The notes beneath the pieces are model-generated. The model did no database searches. It was given only the letters and a program-made list of their open reading frames with translations, and had not been told where the DNA came from. The position numbers and the translations under genes are program-made. A stretch of DNA of 64,000 nucleotides from M3007 sp964630705 (lineage in GTDB: Bacteria; Bacteroidota; Bacteroidia; Chitinophagales; Saprospiraceae): positions 1 through 64,000 of the forward strand of contig CAZVZH010000002.1 of NCBI GenBank assembly GCA_964630705.1, in the 5' to 3' direction. How positions within the stretch are numbered: the first letter of the stretch is position 1; each line of letters begins with the position of its first letter. Positions 26,323 through 34,855 of this stretch are shown piece after piece.

Positions 26323-27444
26323 ATGGCTTTAAAATATCCAATTTCAGTTACCCGAACCAAGCAATCCCGTTTGTCCGAAGTAGACTTCGGCAACCTACCA
26401 TTTGGCAAGGTCATTTCCGATCACATGTTTATCGCCGATTTTGACGGTGAACGCTGGATAAAACCCCGTATCGAACCATTTCACAAGTTAGAAATTTCTC
26501 CGGCAAACCTGGCTCTGCACTATGGCCAAAGCATTTTCGAAGGTATGAAAGCCACGAAGCGGAATGGCGAACCGGTCCTCTTTCGGGCCGATGCGCACGC
26601 CCGCCGTTTGAATGTTTCTGCCGAGCGCATGTGCATGCCGCAGCTTCCGGAAGATCTTTTTCTGGAAGGCCTCAAAATGCTGATTGATCTCGATCGGGAC
26701 TGGATTCCGGAGGAAGAAGGCCACTCGTTGTATGTTCGCCCCCTGATGTTTGCTACCGATGAATATTTTGGCGTACATGCTTCCACGACTTACCGTTTTT
26801 TGATCTTCACCGGTCCGGTTGGCCCGTACTACCCCAAACCCGTCAAACTCTGGGTGGAAGAAGTATTCACCCGCGCAGCCCAGGGCGGCGTGGGCGAGGC
26901 AAAGTGCGCCGGCAACTACGGTGCTTCCCTCCTACCAGCGCAGCGCGCCAAAAAAGCGGGCTACGACCAGGTCATGTGGATGGATTCGGTGGAGAAAAAA
27001 TACGTGCAGGAAGTGGGCACCATGAATCTGTTTTTTGTCATGGACGGCAAGGTGATCACCCCGGCGACCACCGGTACGATTTTGCGCGGTATCACCCGCG
27101 ATAGTTTTGTGACTTTGCTGAAAGATTGGGGTTATACGGTGGAAGACCGCCTGCTCAGTATTGCTGAAATTGCCGACGCCTACTGGCGCGGCACTTTGCA
27201 GGAATGTTTCGGCGCTGGCACGGCAGCGGTGGTGAGCCACGTCAGTGAAATTACCTGGCGCGACCGTAAACTGGAATTGCCCCCTGTCGACGAACAACAC
27301 CGCCCGGTGGGCACCCGACTGAAAAAACACATCAACCAGCTCCGCATGGGTGTGTTGGCGGATGAATACGATTGGTTGCAAAGTTGTGAGAATTCCGGGG
27401 TTTGGAACCTGGTTGGCGCACAGGCCGAACCCGCTACTGTTTGA
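26323..27444 (+). CDS. ilvE: Branched-chain amino acid aminotransferase
   Basis: A 373-residue PLP-dependent aminotransferase of fold type IV (BCAT2-type), catalysing the last step in Leu, Ile and Val synthesis and the first in their breakdown. It shows LHYGQSIFEGMKA, FRADAHARRLNVSAERMCMP, YVRPLMFATDEYFGV, and GEAKCAGNYGASL, whose Lys is the PLP-binding residue. The ATG at 26323 begins MALKYPISV, the usual N-terminus; an upstream in-frame ATG 16 codons earlier overlaps the predicted promoter. It is followed by a strong terminator and so is probably monocistronic. Confidence 0.93.
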   Translation: MALKYPISVTRTKQSRLSEVDFGNLPFGKVISDHMFIADFDGERWIKPRIEPFHKLEISPANLALHYGQSIFEGMKATKRNGEPVLFRADAHARRLNVSAERMCMPQLPEDLFLEGLKMLIDLDRDWIPEEEGHSLYVRPLMFATDEYFGVHASTTYRFLIFTGPVGPYYPKPVKLWVEEVFTRAAQGGVGEAKCAGNYGASLLPAQRAKKAGYDQVMWMDSVEKKYVQEVGTMNLFFVMDGKVITPATTGTILRGITRDSFVTLLKDWGYTVEDRLLSIAEIADAYWRGTLQECFGAGTAAVVSHVSEITWRDRKLELPPVDEQHRPVGTRLKKHINQLRMGVLADEYDWLQSCENSGVWNLVGAQAEPATV

Positions 27445-27485
27445 TTAGAAACCTGTGTTTTTTAAACACCCGATATAACATCTGA

Positions 27486-27517
27486 GGCGCCGGAGTTGAT
27501 CCGGCGTCTTTTTTTTT
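27486..27517 (+). terminator. Rho-independent terminator after ilvE
   Basis: Stem GGCGCCGG (27486-27493) with CCGGCGTC (27501-27508), loop of 7, one G-T pair, followed by nine T residues. Confidence 0.85.
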
Positions 27518-27535
27518 ATTCAAAAAACATAACCA

Positions 27536-27862
27536 ATGGAACTGCTTGCACAAACGCCGCCGCCGCCTTATTTCGCTGTAATTTTTAGTTCTGTTCGGAC
27601 CGAAGGAGATGCCGCCGGATATGCCGATACCGCCGAACGCATGGTAGAACTGGCTGCGGAGCAACCAGGGTTCCTGGGCGTTGAATCCGCGCGAAACGCT
27701 ATCGGAATCACGGTTTCGTATTGGGAAGACCTCGAGTCGATCCGAAACTGGAAAAATCAGGCGGACCACCTCCTGGCCCAACAGCTCGGCCGCGAGCGTT
27801 GGTACCGCCAATACCAAACCCGGATTTGCCGGGTAGAACGGGACTACGGCTTTGGACGGTAG
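27536..27862 (+). CDS. Antibiotic-biosynthesis-monooxygenase (ABM) domain protein
   Basis: A 108-residue single-domain protein of the dimeric alpha-beta-barrel ABM superfamily. Visible hallmarks are a first strand (YFAVIFSSVRT), the helix AERMVELAAEQPGFLGVESAR, and the WEDLESIRNWKNQADH motif, which is typical of this family. Members include heme-degrading enzymes (HmoA type) and quinol monooxygenases, so the reaction is not fixed. It is a single gene, convergent with the small membrane gene next to surE with 2 bases between. Confidence 0.8.
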   Translation: MELLAQTPPPPYFAVIFSSVRTEGDAAGYADTAERMVELAAEQPGFLGVESARNAIGITVSYWEDLESIRNWKNQADHLLAQQLGRERWYRQYQTRICRVERDYGFGR

Positions 27863-27864
27863 CG

Positions 27865-28164
27865 CTAAAACAGATAAACGCCAAAGCGGAACAGCCAAAT
27901 AAAGGCGAGTATTGCCGTGGCAATCACCACGCCGCGCATCGACAAATCCCAACGTCTGCGACGGTAAATATTGAGCGGAATCAGATTGAGCGCCAAAGCG
28001 ACAATGGCCAGGGTGCGTTCCCTGAAATTGGCCGAAAAGCCTTCCCCGCTGGCGGCGCCGCGCGCTTCGAGCAAGCCGAATAAATTGTACAGCAGGAGAT
28101 ACCCTATGGCTGGCAACAAGAGACCGAACAGCAGGCCTGCCCAAAGTTCATTTCGGTTCAACAT
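27865..28164 (-). CDS. Small membrane protein linked to surE
   Basis: A 99-residue protein with three predicted membrane helices (about residues 6-28, 47-64 and 76-97) and a basic YRRRRWD loop between the second and third. No known domain was recognised. The ATG at 28164 was chosen because the open frame above it overlaps surE. It lies 10 bases after surE and is probably co-transcribed with it; its function is unknown. Confidence 0.7.
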   Translation of the reverse strand: MLNRNELWAGLLFGLLLPAIGYLLLYNLFGLLEARGAASGEGFSANFRERTLAIVALALNLIPLNIYRRRRWDLSMRGVVIATAILAFIWLFRFGVYLF

Positions 28165-28174
28165 AGTTTTAGAT

Positions 28175-28969
28175 TCAAGTGTGAGTGGGATGATGAGAAG
28201 CCAGGTTTTGCAGCGAGTGCCTGGCCTCGAAGGCGGTGTAATCCGTAAGATCATGCATCGAAGGCACAACGGAGATATAGCCGTTTTCGAGCGCCCAAAT
28301 GTCGGTGTCATCGCTGGGGTCGTCGTTTACGAATTTTCCGGTAAGCCAGTAGTAGGGTTGGTTGTTCGGGTCGCGTCCTTCCATAAACTCCTCTACCCAG
28401 CGGGCATTGGCCTGCCGGCAAATCCGGATGCCCTGAATATCCGTTTCCGGGAGTTTAGGAATGTTGACGTTCAGGAGTTTGCCTGCGGCGAAATTATTTT
28501 CCAGGGCGAAGGCAATGATTTTCCTGATCCAAGTTTTTCCGGGTTCAAAATCGGCTTCGAAACTGTAATCCAGGAGCGAAAAGCCGATGCTTTTGATGCC
28601 TTCCAGCGAGGCCTCCATGGCAGCGGAAAGGGTGCCGGAGTACAAAATATTGATCGAGGCATTGCTGCCGTGGTTGATGCCGGAAACACAAAGGTCGATC
28701 TGGCGATCTTTCAACACGATGTGCTTGGCCAGCTTCACACAATCGACTGGCGTGCCGGAACATTCCCAGGCTTCTACGCCGGAAAAAACCTGAACGTGCT
28801 TGAGACGCAGGGGGTCGTGCATAGTGATCGCATGCCCTTTTCCGCTTTGCGGCGAGTCGGGCGCCACCACGACCACTTCGCCAAATTCACGCGCAATTTC
28901 TACCAGTGCCCGAATGCCTGGCGCAACGATCCCGTCGTCGTTGGTTACTAAAATCAATGGCTTTGACAT
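28175..28969 (-). CDS. surE: 5'/3'-nucleotidase SurE
   Basis: A 264-residue SurE-family metal-dependent phosphatase that dephosphorylates nucleoside monophosphates. The N-terminal ILVTNDDG places the metal-binding Asp pair at residues 11-12. SPQSGKGHAIT and the GINHGSN motif are both present and intact. The ATG at 28969 begins MSKPLILVTNDDG; a start 18 codons upstream has no family support. It is the first gene of a pair with a small membrane protein. The divergent 294-base gap to the LysM gene should hold both promoters; I could not point to one with confidence. Confidence 0.93.
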   Translation of the reverse strand: MSKPLILVTNDDGIVAPGIRALVEIAREFGEVVVVAPDSPQSGKGHAITMHDPLRLKHVQVFSGVEAWECSGTPVDCVKLAKHIVLKDRQIDLCVSGINHGSNASINILYSGTLSAAMEASLEGIKSIGFSLLDYSFEADFEPGKTWIRKIIAFALENNFAAGKLLNVNIPKLPETDIQGIRICRQANARWVEEFMEGRDPNNQPYYWLTGKFVNDDPSDDTDIWALENGYISVVPSMHDLTDYTAFEARHSLQNLASHHPTHT

Positions 28970-29263
28970 ACGACAAAGGTAAGCCGGCGGGTTGTATCGG
29001 CGACCAGGGCCGGCGTATTTCACGGCAAATTAAATTCGGATGCTCAAAGCCGGGCTTTCAAAGGCTGTATTTCGATACAAATTGCGTTATTCTGCCGCCA
29101 GGCTCCGGCAAATCCTTTGTTTTTTTGCGCACAGTTTGAAATCTTGTCCTGTCGGTGAAAAGGATTTTTAAATAATTTGCCTTAATCTTGCAGTAACAAT
29201 CCCGAATTCAAAACAAAAAATACAATTTTCCAACCTACCCGATTTTTCAATAAACAGCCACGT

Positions 29264-31126
29264 ATGAAACAAGTATTTCTTCCCCTTTTGAGCCTTTTTT
29301 TTGTAGGCCAACTCACTGCCCAGCAGGGGCCGCTATATTTAATGTACAATGCAACTTGCATGGATCAACTGGAGTACCGTTACGTTTATGCAGGTACTTC
29401 TGTAGTGGCCTATTCCATCAACCCATCGGCTAATGAACAGTATATCCTGACCACAGGATCAAGCGGCATCAACTCACCCACTTTGCCGCCGAACACGGTC
29501 AATTGCCGCGATTACGCGTTCAACGAAAAATTTCTGAACGAGGTCAATACTGTTTCCCGTCAGGTATACATCGTCCAGCAGCAACAGCGTGGCTTTCTGT
29601 TGTTGCCGGTAATTGCCGCTACCCAATTGATCCGGAGCGGGTCGTATTATTTGTTCCGCGCCCCGAACTATTCATTCGCCATCGACACTTCCAATATGGT
29701 GTATGAAAGCAACATCGCCACGGGCAGTTCGAACTGGTACATTTATTTTAATGGCCTGAAAATTCGCGGCTGCTACTACGAATACTCCTTCAAACGCGAA
29801 CCCACCAAAGTTAGCCAGGAACGCTCCGAGTTCGATTTTATCCCAGGCATCGGTATCTCCACCGAGCGCACCGGCATGACGGCAGTTGAGGCCGAAAACA
29901 ACCAATACCGCCTGGTCAAGGTGAACGGTCTGGCGCTCGAAGATTATATCGTGGCCCGCTGCCAAGGAAAAACAGCATCTGGTACGGCGCCCTTGTCCAA
30001 ATATACACCGCAAGTAAACTACGGCCCGGGCGCCGTTCGGGAAGGCGACAAAGAGTTCAATTCCATGCCGAAATACGATCAATACCCGGCAGGGACGACG
30101 ACCGGCAGCCTGCCCGGTTTGGTGAATTGCCCGGATTACCCCGGCGAGGGCTACCACATCGTTCAGCCGGGCGAAACCCTGAACGGGATAGCCCGCGCCT
30201 ACAATGTCTCGGTAAAAGCACTGGTCAACTGGAATGGCCTTAAAGACCCCGATGTTATCCAGGTTTGCCAAAAAATCTGGTTGAAAAAGCCGCCGGTCGC
30301 AACCGAAAGAACGCTGGCATCCAAAGGAGATGCCCAGGGAGCCAAACCTGCTCCGGAGGGCCCGGCGGTGCGCCGGCAGGATGCGTACTGGAACGCCAAT
30401 GTCAGTTATGAACCGGCGCCGTATTCCAATATTCAGCCGCCTGCAGCAGCCGCCTACACGCCGCCGGCGCAAGCCTTGGTGCACGTCGTCCAAAAAGGCG
30501 AAACGCTTTACGGGATTGCCCAGCGGTATCAACGAACAGAAGCAGATGTCCGCCGGCTGAACAATTTTCCGGCAACTGGGCAAGTCGTTTTACAGCCTGG
30601 CATGCAACTTCTGGTGGCCGATTGCTGCCCGGAACAAGTAGGTAATCCGGTGAACCCTGCTGCCAATCCAGTTCAGCCGTACTACCAACCGCAGCAACCG
30701 TATTATCAACCCCAACAACCTGGCTATCAGCCGCAACAACCTGGCTATCAGCCGCAACAACCTGGATATCAGCCGCAACAACCTGGATATCAGCCGCAAC
30801 AACCCGGCTATCAGCCGCAACAACCCTACAACCCCGGCACTTCCGACCCGGGTATGTTACCGGAATTGTTTAGTACGCCCGGAGGCACCCAACCAACTCC
30901 AGGAACACTTACCAATCCCGGAGGTACCAGTAATCAGCCAGCAATCAGTAACCAGCCGGCCGCTAAAGCAACCTATTTTCAGGAATACATCGTCCGCGAA
31001 GGCGACACGATCAATTCCGTAGCCATCAAATTTAAAGTAAACGCCCAGGAGTTGGCCCTGGTGAACAACAAGGAGCCCAACGAAACCCTCATCGCCGGGC
31101 AACGCCTGCTGATTCCCAGAAATTAA
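29264..31126 (+). CDS. Exported protein with three LysM domains
   Basis: A 620-residue secreted or periplasmic protein that probably binds peptidoglycan. A signal peptide covers residues 1-19 (cut after LTAQ). The first ~280 residues form a unique, Tyr- and Asn-rich domain I cannot name. LysM domains follow at about 297-340 (HIVQPGETLNGIARAY), 405-450 (HVVQKGETLYGIAQRY) and 574-620 (YIVREGDTINSVAIKF). Between the second and third lies a Pro/Gln/Tyr linker of seven 7-residue repeats (PGYQPQQ type). There is no catalytic domain, so a structural or scaffolding wall role is inferred. A strong terminator follows. Confidence 0.85.
   Translation: MKQVFLPLLSLFFVGQLTAQQGPLYLMYNATCMDQLEYRYVYAGTSVVAYSINPSANEQYILTTGSSGINSPTLPPNTVNCRDYAFNEKFLNEVNTVSRQVYIVQQQQRGFLLLPVIAATQLIRSGSYYLFRAPNYSFAIDTSNMVYESNIATGSSNWYIYFNGLKIRGCYYEYSFKREPTKVSQERSEFDFIPGIGISTERTGMTAVEAENNQYRLVKVNGLALEDYIVARCQGKTASGTAPLSKYTPQVNYGPGAVREGDKEFNSMPKYDQYPAGTTTGSLPGLVNCPDYPGEGYHIVQPGETLNGIARAYNVSVKALVNWNGLKDPDVIQVCQKIWLKKPPVATERTLASKGDAQGAKPAPEGPAVRRQDAYWNANVSYEPAPYSNIQPPAAAAYTPPAQALVHVVQKGETLYGIAQRYQRTEADVRRLNNFPATGQVVLQPGMQLLVADCCPEQVGNPVNPAANPVQPYYQPQQPYYQPQQPGYQPQQPGYQPQQPGYQPQQPGYQPQQPGYQPQQPYNPGTSDPGMLPELFSTPGGTQPTPGTLTNPGGTSNQPAISNQPAAKATYFQEYIVREGDTINSVAIKFKVNAQELALVNNKEPNETLIAGQRLLIPRN
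30677..30823 (+). repeat. Seven 21-bp coding repeats (PxYQPQQ linker)
   Basis: Seven tandem 21-bp units encode the heptads PYYQPQQ (first two) and PGYQPQQ (last five). The last five units are nearly identical at DNA level, so recent slippage expansion is likely. Confidence 0.9.
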
Positions 31127-31149
31127 TACGGATTAGGTTTCGAACGATT

Positions 31150-31187
31150 AGCCGGGCCGACTCTTAAAGGGTCGGCCCGGCTATTTT
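31150..31187 (+). terminator. Strong terminator after LysM gene
   Basis: A perfect 12-bp stem, AGCCGGGCCGAC (31150-31161) with 31171-31182, loop of 9, followed by ATTTTTG on the plus strand. It lies between two convergent genes and may also stop minus-strand transcripts, though no T run follows on that side. Confidence 0.88.
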
Positions 31188-31194
31188 TGTTCGC

Positions 31195-33459
31195 TTAAAA
31201 CTCCAGGCGCAGGGTGCCCATCCAGTTACGTCCGGCTTGGGGAAAATAGCCTGCCTGATGGTACACGTTGCCGCTTTCCAGGCGGGCGTATGGATTGTAC
31301 GGGCGTTCGTCGAAGCCTGCCGATTGATACCGGTAGATCCAGCCGTTCGATACGAATTGCGCATCGAACAGGTTTTGCAAAGCTAAAATCAGGCTGATTT
31401 TAGTGTCGGCCCAAACCTTAAAATTCCAATTGATCCGAAGGTCAGAAAACGAGTAGGCATCCAGTTTGCTCCATGGACTGGAGCTATTGTCCAGATACTG
31501 GGCCCCAACATATTTTGTGGAAAAGCTCGCCGCCAACGCTGTATTTTTCGAATTGGGTAAAACATTCCAGGTCAACTCTAATCTTCCCAACAAGTTGGGC
31601 GAAAATGCGAGGTCTGTATCTTTCAATTCCAACTGGTCCTGACCGCCGGAGTCCCAATTATCTTGAAATGCAATAAACTCCCGCGCTTTGTTGCGGCTCC
31701 AGGAGAGGTTACCGGTCAGGCTAAATGCATGGTTCAATTTAGCTTGTGCCTCTACTTCCATACCTGCCCGGTAGCTATCTGGCACATTGAAGCGGATATA
31801 GGCGCCTACATCGTTGATGCGGCCGTCGAGCAGCAGTTGGTCGCGGTAGCGCATGTAATAGAAATTAGCCTGCAGGCTCCAGCCGTTGAGGTTGATTTTA
31901 ACGCCGGACTCCAAATTACTCAGCCGTTCGGGCCTTGGCCGCGATGCTGGCGTCGATTGGGTGTAGTCATCCCGGTTGGGTTCCCGGTGCGCTACTCCCC
32001 AAAAGGCATAGGCCGTCCAATTGGGGTGAAAGGCCCAATTCAGACCAATTTTGGGATTAAAAAAATGCAATTGTACCGCTTGGGCGACATTTTGTCGGTT
32101 TTGATCGAAGCCCAGAAAAGTGTATCCCACTCGGCGGTATTGTAAATCCACTAGTGTAGTTAGCCGGGGCCTTAGCTGAAATTCAAATTTGCCGTACACG
32201 TTGGCATCTAGTTTTTTAGCATCATTATCGTAGTACCGAAAATCCTTGGGTACACCGTAGTCGCCCCAAATCAATTGGCCAAAATGGGCGCCGTCGTACC
32301 TGCTCCAGGCGCCGCCCAGAAGCAGTTCTGGCTCCTTAGAAAAAGTCAGAATCGACCCTGGCCGCCAACGCAAGGCGAATGTGCCGCCATAAAAATGGTT
32401 GTCGAGCCAACGCCGGCGGATCAAATCTGTTTGGGTGAGTAGCGAATCGCCCAGCAGCGGTTGGGGCAAACCGTAATCCAAAAAATCTTCCGCCGCTTTG
32501 TATTGTTCATAAAAACCTGCCCCGCGGGTGTAATGGCCATTGAGTTGTATGGCCAGTTGCGGTGTCCACTCCAATTTGTAATGCAGTAGAATATGGCGCT
32601 GGGTATAGTCGTCAACTTCATCCGCATAAGGCGCCCCCGGCTTTTCCGTTCCGGCAACATTGTACCGGCGCAGGCTGTCCACATCGAGGTATTGCGCCGG
32701 CAATCCGTACCAAGCCTGGTAGGTACGTTCCTGGCCGGAAAGGAGGTGGACTTGCAGGGACTGCCGGTTGCCGAGGAAAGCGCCGGACAAATGGTACGAC
32801 TTTAAATTGGCGAAGGCGCGGTCTACATACCCATCGGATAAAATATGCGACAATCTGCCCGAAAAAGCCAGTTTGCCGCCCAGCAAGCCAGTTCCGGTGT
32901 AAATGCTGTGTCTGCGCGTATTAAAACTACCCAGCGTATTGCTGATGACGGCGAAGGGCTCGGCTTGTACCCGGGAAATATCCAGGTTTACGGTAGCGCC
33001 AAACGCTCCGGCGCCATTGGTACTGACGCCGACGCCGCGTTGAACCTGAATTTCTGCCGCTGAACTGGCCAGATCGGGCAAGTCTACCCAAAAAACCCCC
33101 TGACTTTCGGCGTCGTTGAGCGGTATGCCGTTGATCGTGACATTTATCCGGGTGGGGTCGCTGCCGCGAATGCGCATGCCAGTGTAGCCAATGCCGGTAC
33201 CTGCATCGGAACTTTCGACCAGCGAGGGCGTGCTGCTGAGCAAAAACGGAATATCCTGGGCTTGCAGCAGTTGTGTGATTTTTCCGGAAGAAAAATTGTT
33301 GTGCGGCACAGGCGAGTTAGCCCCGGTGCGGGTGGCCTGTATCACCACGGTTTGCAGCAGGGCGGTGTCAGGCAGGGGTGTGGTTTGAGCAATAGCTTGA
33401 AATGGAAACACGCAAGCGCCGATCAGGAGCGATCGCAACAGGCGGAAAAGTAAAAACAT
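31195..33459 (-). CDS. TonB-dependent receptor, predicted thiamine uptake
   Basis: A 754-residue outer-membrane receptor. It has a signal peptide at about 1-24 (FQAIAQ), a plug domain with LLSSTPSLVESSDAGTG, MRIRGSDPTRINVTINGIP, and VQRGVGVSTNGAGAFGATVNL, then a 22-strand barrel ending in the aromatic LRLEF. Such receptors take up large or scarce ligands with energy from TonB/ExbBD. The ligand call comes from the TPP riboswitch in its leader (33533-33615), which implies repression by thiamine pyrophosphate and therefore thiamine or a precursor as cargo. No inner-membrane thiamine transporter is adjacent. Confidence 0.85.
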   Translation of the reverse strand: MFLLFRLLRSLLIGACVFPFQAIAQTTPLPDTALLQTVVIQATRTGANSPVPHNNFSSGKITQLLQAQDIPFLLSSTPSLVESSDAGTGIGYTGMRIRGSDPTRINVTINGIPLNDAESQGVFWVDLPDLASSAAEIQVQRGVGVSTNGAGAFGATVNLDISRVQAEPFAVISNTLGSFNTRRHSIYTGTGLLGGKLAFSGRLSHILSDGYVDRAFANLKSYHLSGAFLGNRQSLQVHLLSGQERTYQAWYGLPAQYLDVDSLRRYNVAGTEKPGAPYADEVDDYTQRHILLHYKLEWTPQLAIQLNGHYTRGAGFYEQYKAAEDFLDYGLPQPLLGDSLLTQTDLIRRRWLDNHFYGGTFALRWRPGSILTFSKEPELLLGGAWSRYDGAHFGQLIWGDYGVPKDFRYYDNDAKKLDANVYGKFEFQLRPRLTTLVDLQYRRVGYTFLGFDQNRQNVAQAVQLHFFNPKIGLNWAFHPNWTAYAFWGVAHREPNRDDYTQSTPASRPRPERLSNLESGVKINLNGWSLQANFYYMRYRDQLLLDGRINDVGAYIRFNVPDSYRAGMEVEAQAKLNHAFSLTGNLSWSRNKAREFIAFQDNWDSGGQDQLELKDTDLAFSPNLLGRLELTWNVLPNSKNTALAASFSTKYVGAQYLDNSSSPWSKLDAYSFSDLRINWNFKVWADTKISLILALQNLFDAQFVSNGWIYRYQSAGFDERPYNPYARLESGNVYHQAGYFPQAGRNWMGTLRLEF

Positions 33460-33532
33460 GGGAAAAAAATTGAGTGAAACATCCGCTGCCGAAGGGGTTT
33501 CGGAAACGTAGTGATGCCACTACCCGTCTCAG

Positions 33533-33615
33533 TTCCCTTCCCGGCATGACCCGGGCAGGTTCGATGGGTATAATCTCAGCCCGGACAGCATGTGTGCAGG
33601 CACCCCAATGAGGAA
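33533..33615 (-). promoter_or_regulatory. TPP riboswitch (THI element)
   Basis: Reading the minus strand, the leader contains the THI-box core: GGGGTGCC, then GGGCTGAGATTATACCC and CGAACCTGCCCGGGTCATG, closed by a short TTCC/GGAA helix. These are the two thiamine-pyrophosphate sensing arms in the right order and spacing. Below it a GTAGTG/CACTAC hairpin (4-nt loop) and a second small hairpin precede the receptor ATG at 33459; neither has a T run, so control is more likely at translation than by termination. The element begins 5 bases after the stop codon of the NadR-like gene. Confidence 0.9.
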
Positions 33616-33619
33616 TTGG

Positions 33620-34168
33620 CTACAAAGGTCGGAAAAACTTATTTATTGCCGAAATGGCTATTTCCAACCGTGCTTCTTGTGCGCCTTGAACCATCAGGAA
33701 AGGCAAATGCAGGTCGGTGAGCAATTTTTCATAAAGCAGGAACAGTTCGCCCCGCGTTTCCGGATCTTCGCGCAGCGGATCCGGCTGCCAGGGGAAATCG
33801 GGCGCGCAGAGCAAATAGAGTTGGGTGGTTGTTTGCGGCATAGCGTCTTGCCAGGCCCAAACGCCCGAAGGTGGCGGGCCAAAGCGGAATTGCTCCCAGA
33901 TTTGAAGCACTGTCCAATCAGTATCGCAAAACAACAGCCTGGAAGCGTGCTGACCGTACCAGTTTTCCCAGGCACGCTGCCCTTGACCAATGATACTGAG
34001 GTCCTCCCTGGTATAGCGTTCCTGTTTTGCCGCTAAATAAAAACGGGCAAACTCGGGCGCCGAAACGGTTCCGTAATGTGCAGCCAAGCTTTTGGTCAGG
34101 GTGGTTTTGCCAGATGATTCCGGCCCAGTTGCTACAATTTTGAAAGTATGTTGTTTCTGTTCGTTCAT
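33620..34168 (-). CDS. NadR-like P-loop kinase (AAA_28 family)
   Basis: A 182-residue ATP-binding protein like the C-terminal ribosylnicotinamide-kinase domain of NadR. The P-loop is GPESSGKTTL at 15-24, followed by FCDTDWTVLQIW and a late LYLLCAPDFPWQPDPLREDPETR lid-type motif typical of this group. It lacks the NMN-adenylyltransferase domain. In the phylum such genes often sit with TonB receptor and PnuC-type transporter genes for vitamin salvage; here the receptor is next to it but a transporter is missing. Since it lies upstream of the riboswitch it is not itself controlled by it. Nicotinamide riboside or another vitamin precursor is a possible substrate. Confidence 0.8.
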   Translation of the reverse strand: MNEQKQHTFKIVATGPESSGKTTLTKSLAAHYGTVSAPEFARFYLAAKQERYTREDLSIIGQGQRAWENWYGQHASRLLFCDTDWTVLQIWEQFRFGPPPSGVWAWQDAMPQTTTQLYLLCAPDFPWQPDPLREDPETRGELFLLYEKLLTDLHLPFLMVQGAQEARLEIAISAINKFFRPL

Positions 34169-34171
34169 TTT

Positions 34172-34200
34172 TTTGCTTTGCTACCAGGGCTGTACTTTTG
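34172..34200 (+). promoter_or_regulatory. Bacteroidota-type promoter
   Basis: TTTG at 34172-34175, a 17-base spacer, then TACTTTTG at 34193-34200 match the Bacteroidota sigma-ABfr consensus. It sits 20 bases before the ATG of the next gene. Confidence 0.6.
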
Positions 34201-34220
34201 CCGGTAATAATACTTCCATC

Positions 34221-34805
34221 ATGCACGATATCGAACCGCATTTTCGGTGGCGCGATCAATATATTGCCGCTCAAGATACCCGGTCTCCTTTTTTCGGTAG
34301 AAAATACAGCGAATACTACGAAAGCAACCGGTTGTACAACTTTTTCCTGCACCCGCAATGGGATGAATTCGGCTCTTCCACCTTGTATTTGAAAATCCTG
34401 TTTGCGGACTACGAATCAGGATTTGCTTTGATTGAAATGATTGGCGAGTGGAACGATACTTTGCACAACGACATCATGTTTTTAAAACGTGAAGTCGCTG
34501 ATCCCCTCTTGCAGGAAGGGGTACACAAATTTGTATTTTTTTGCGACAATGTCCTCAACTTCCATGGCGCCGATGACGATTATTACGCGGAATGGTACGA
34601 TGACTTGCAGGACGAAAACGGCTGGATTGCACTTTTGAATACCCGCCAGCATGTCGAGGAAGAACTGCAAGAAAACCACCTGTACCACTATTTAAATTTC
34701 GGCCCCGGTTTCAACGACATCGAATGGCGGGTTCACAAACCACAACTGGTTTGTCAATTGGTAGATGCTGTAGTCCAAAATCAGGTCAGGGGGCTGGTCG
34801 GATAG
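34221..34805 (+). CDS. Conserved hypothetical acidic protein
   Basis: A 194-residue soluble protein, rich in Asp, Glu, Phe and Tyr, that I recognise only as a type found across Bacteroidota without assigned function. Features: an N-terminal RWRDQYIAAQDTRSPFFGR, a hydrophobic core TLYLKILFADYESGFALIEMIGEWND, then VHKFVFFCDNVLNFHGADDDYYAEWYDDL with many acidic residues. The ATG at 34221 was chosen because it follows a well-formed promoter by 20 bases; the frame is open further up but there it overlaps the divergent NadR-like gene. It precedes era by 50 bases. Confidence 0.75.
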   Translation: MHDIEPHFRWRDQYIAAQDTRSPFFGRKYSEYYESNRLYNFFLHPQWDEFGSSTLYLKILFADYESGFALIEMIGEWNDTLHNDIMFLKREVADPLLQEGVHKFVFFCDNVLNFHGADDDYYAEWYDDLQDENGWIALLNTRQHVEEELQENHLYHYLNFGPGFNDIEWRVHKPQLVCQLVDAVVQNQVRGLVG

Positions 34806-34855
34806 CCAGACTTGGCTAAAATTCGCGACCTTTGTCCTCCATCAAGTTATTTCAG

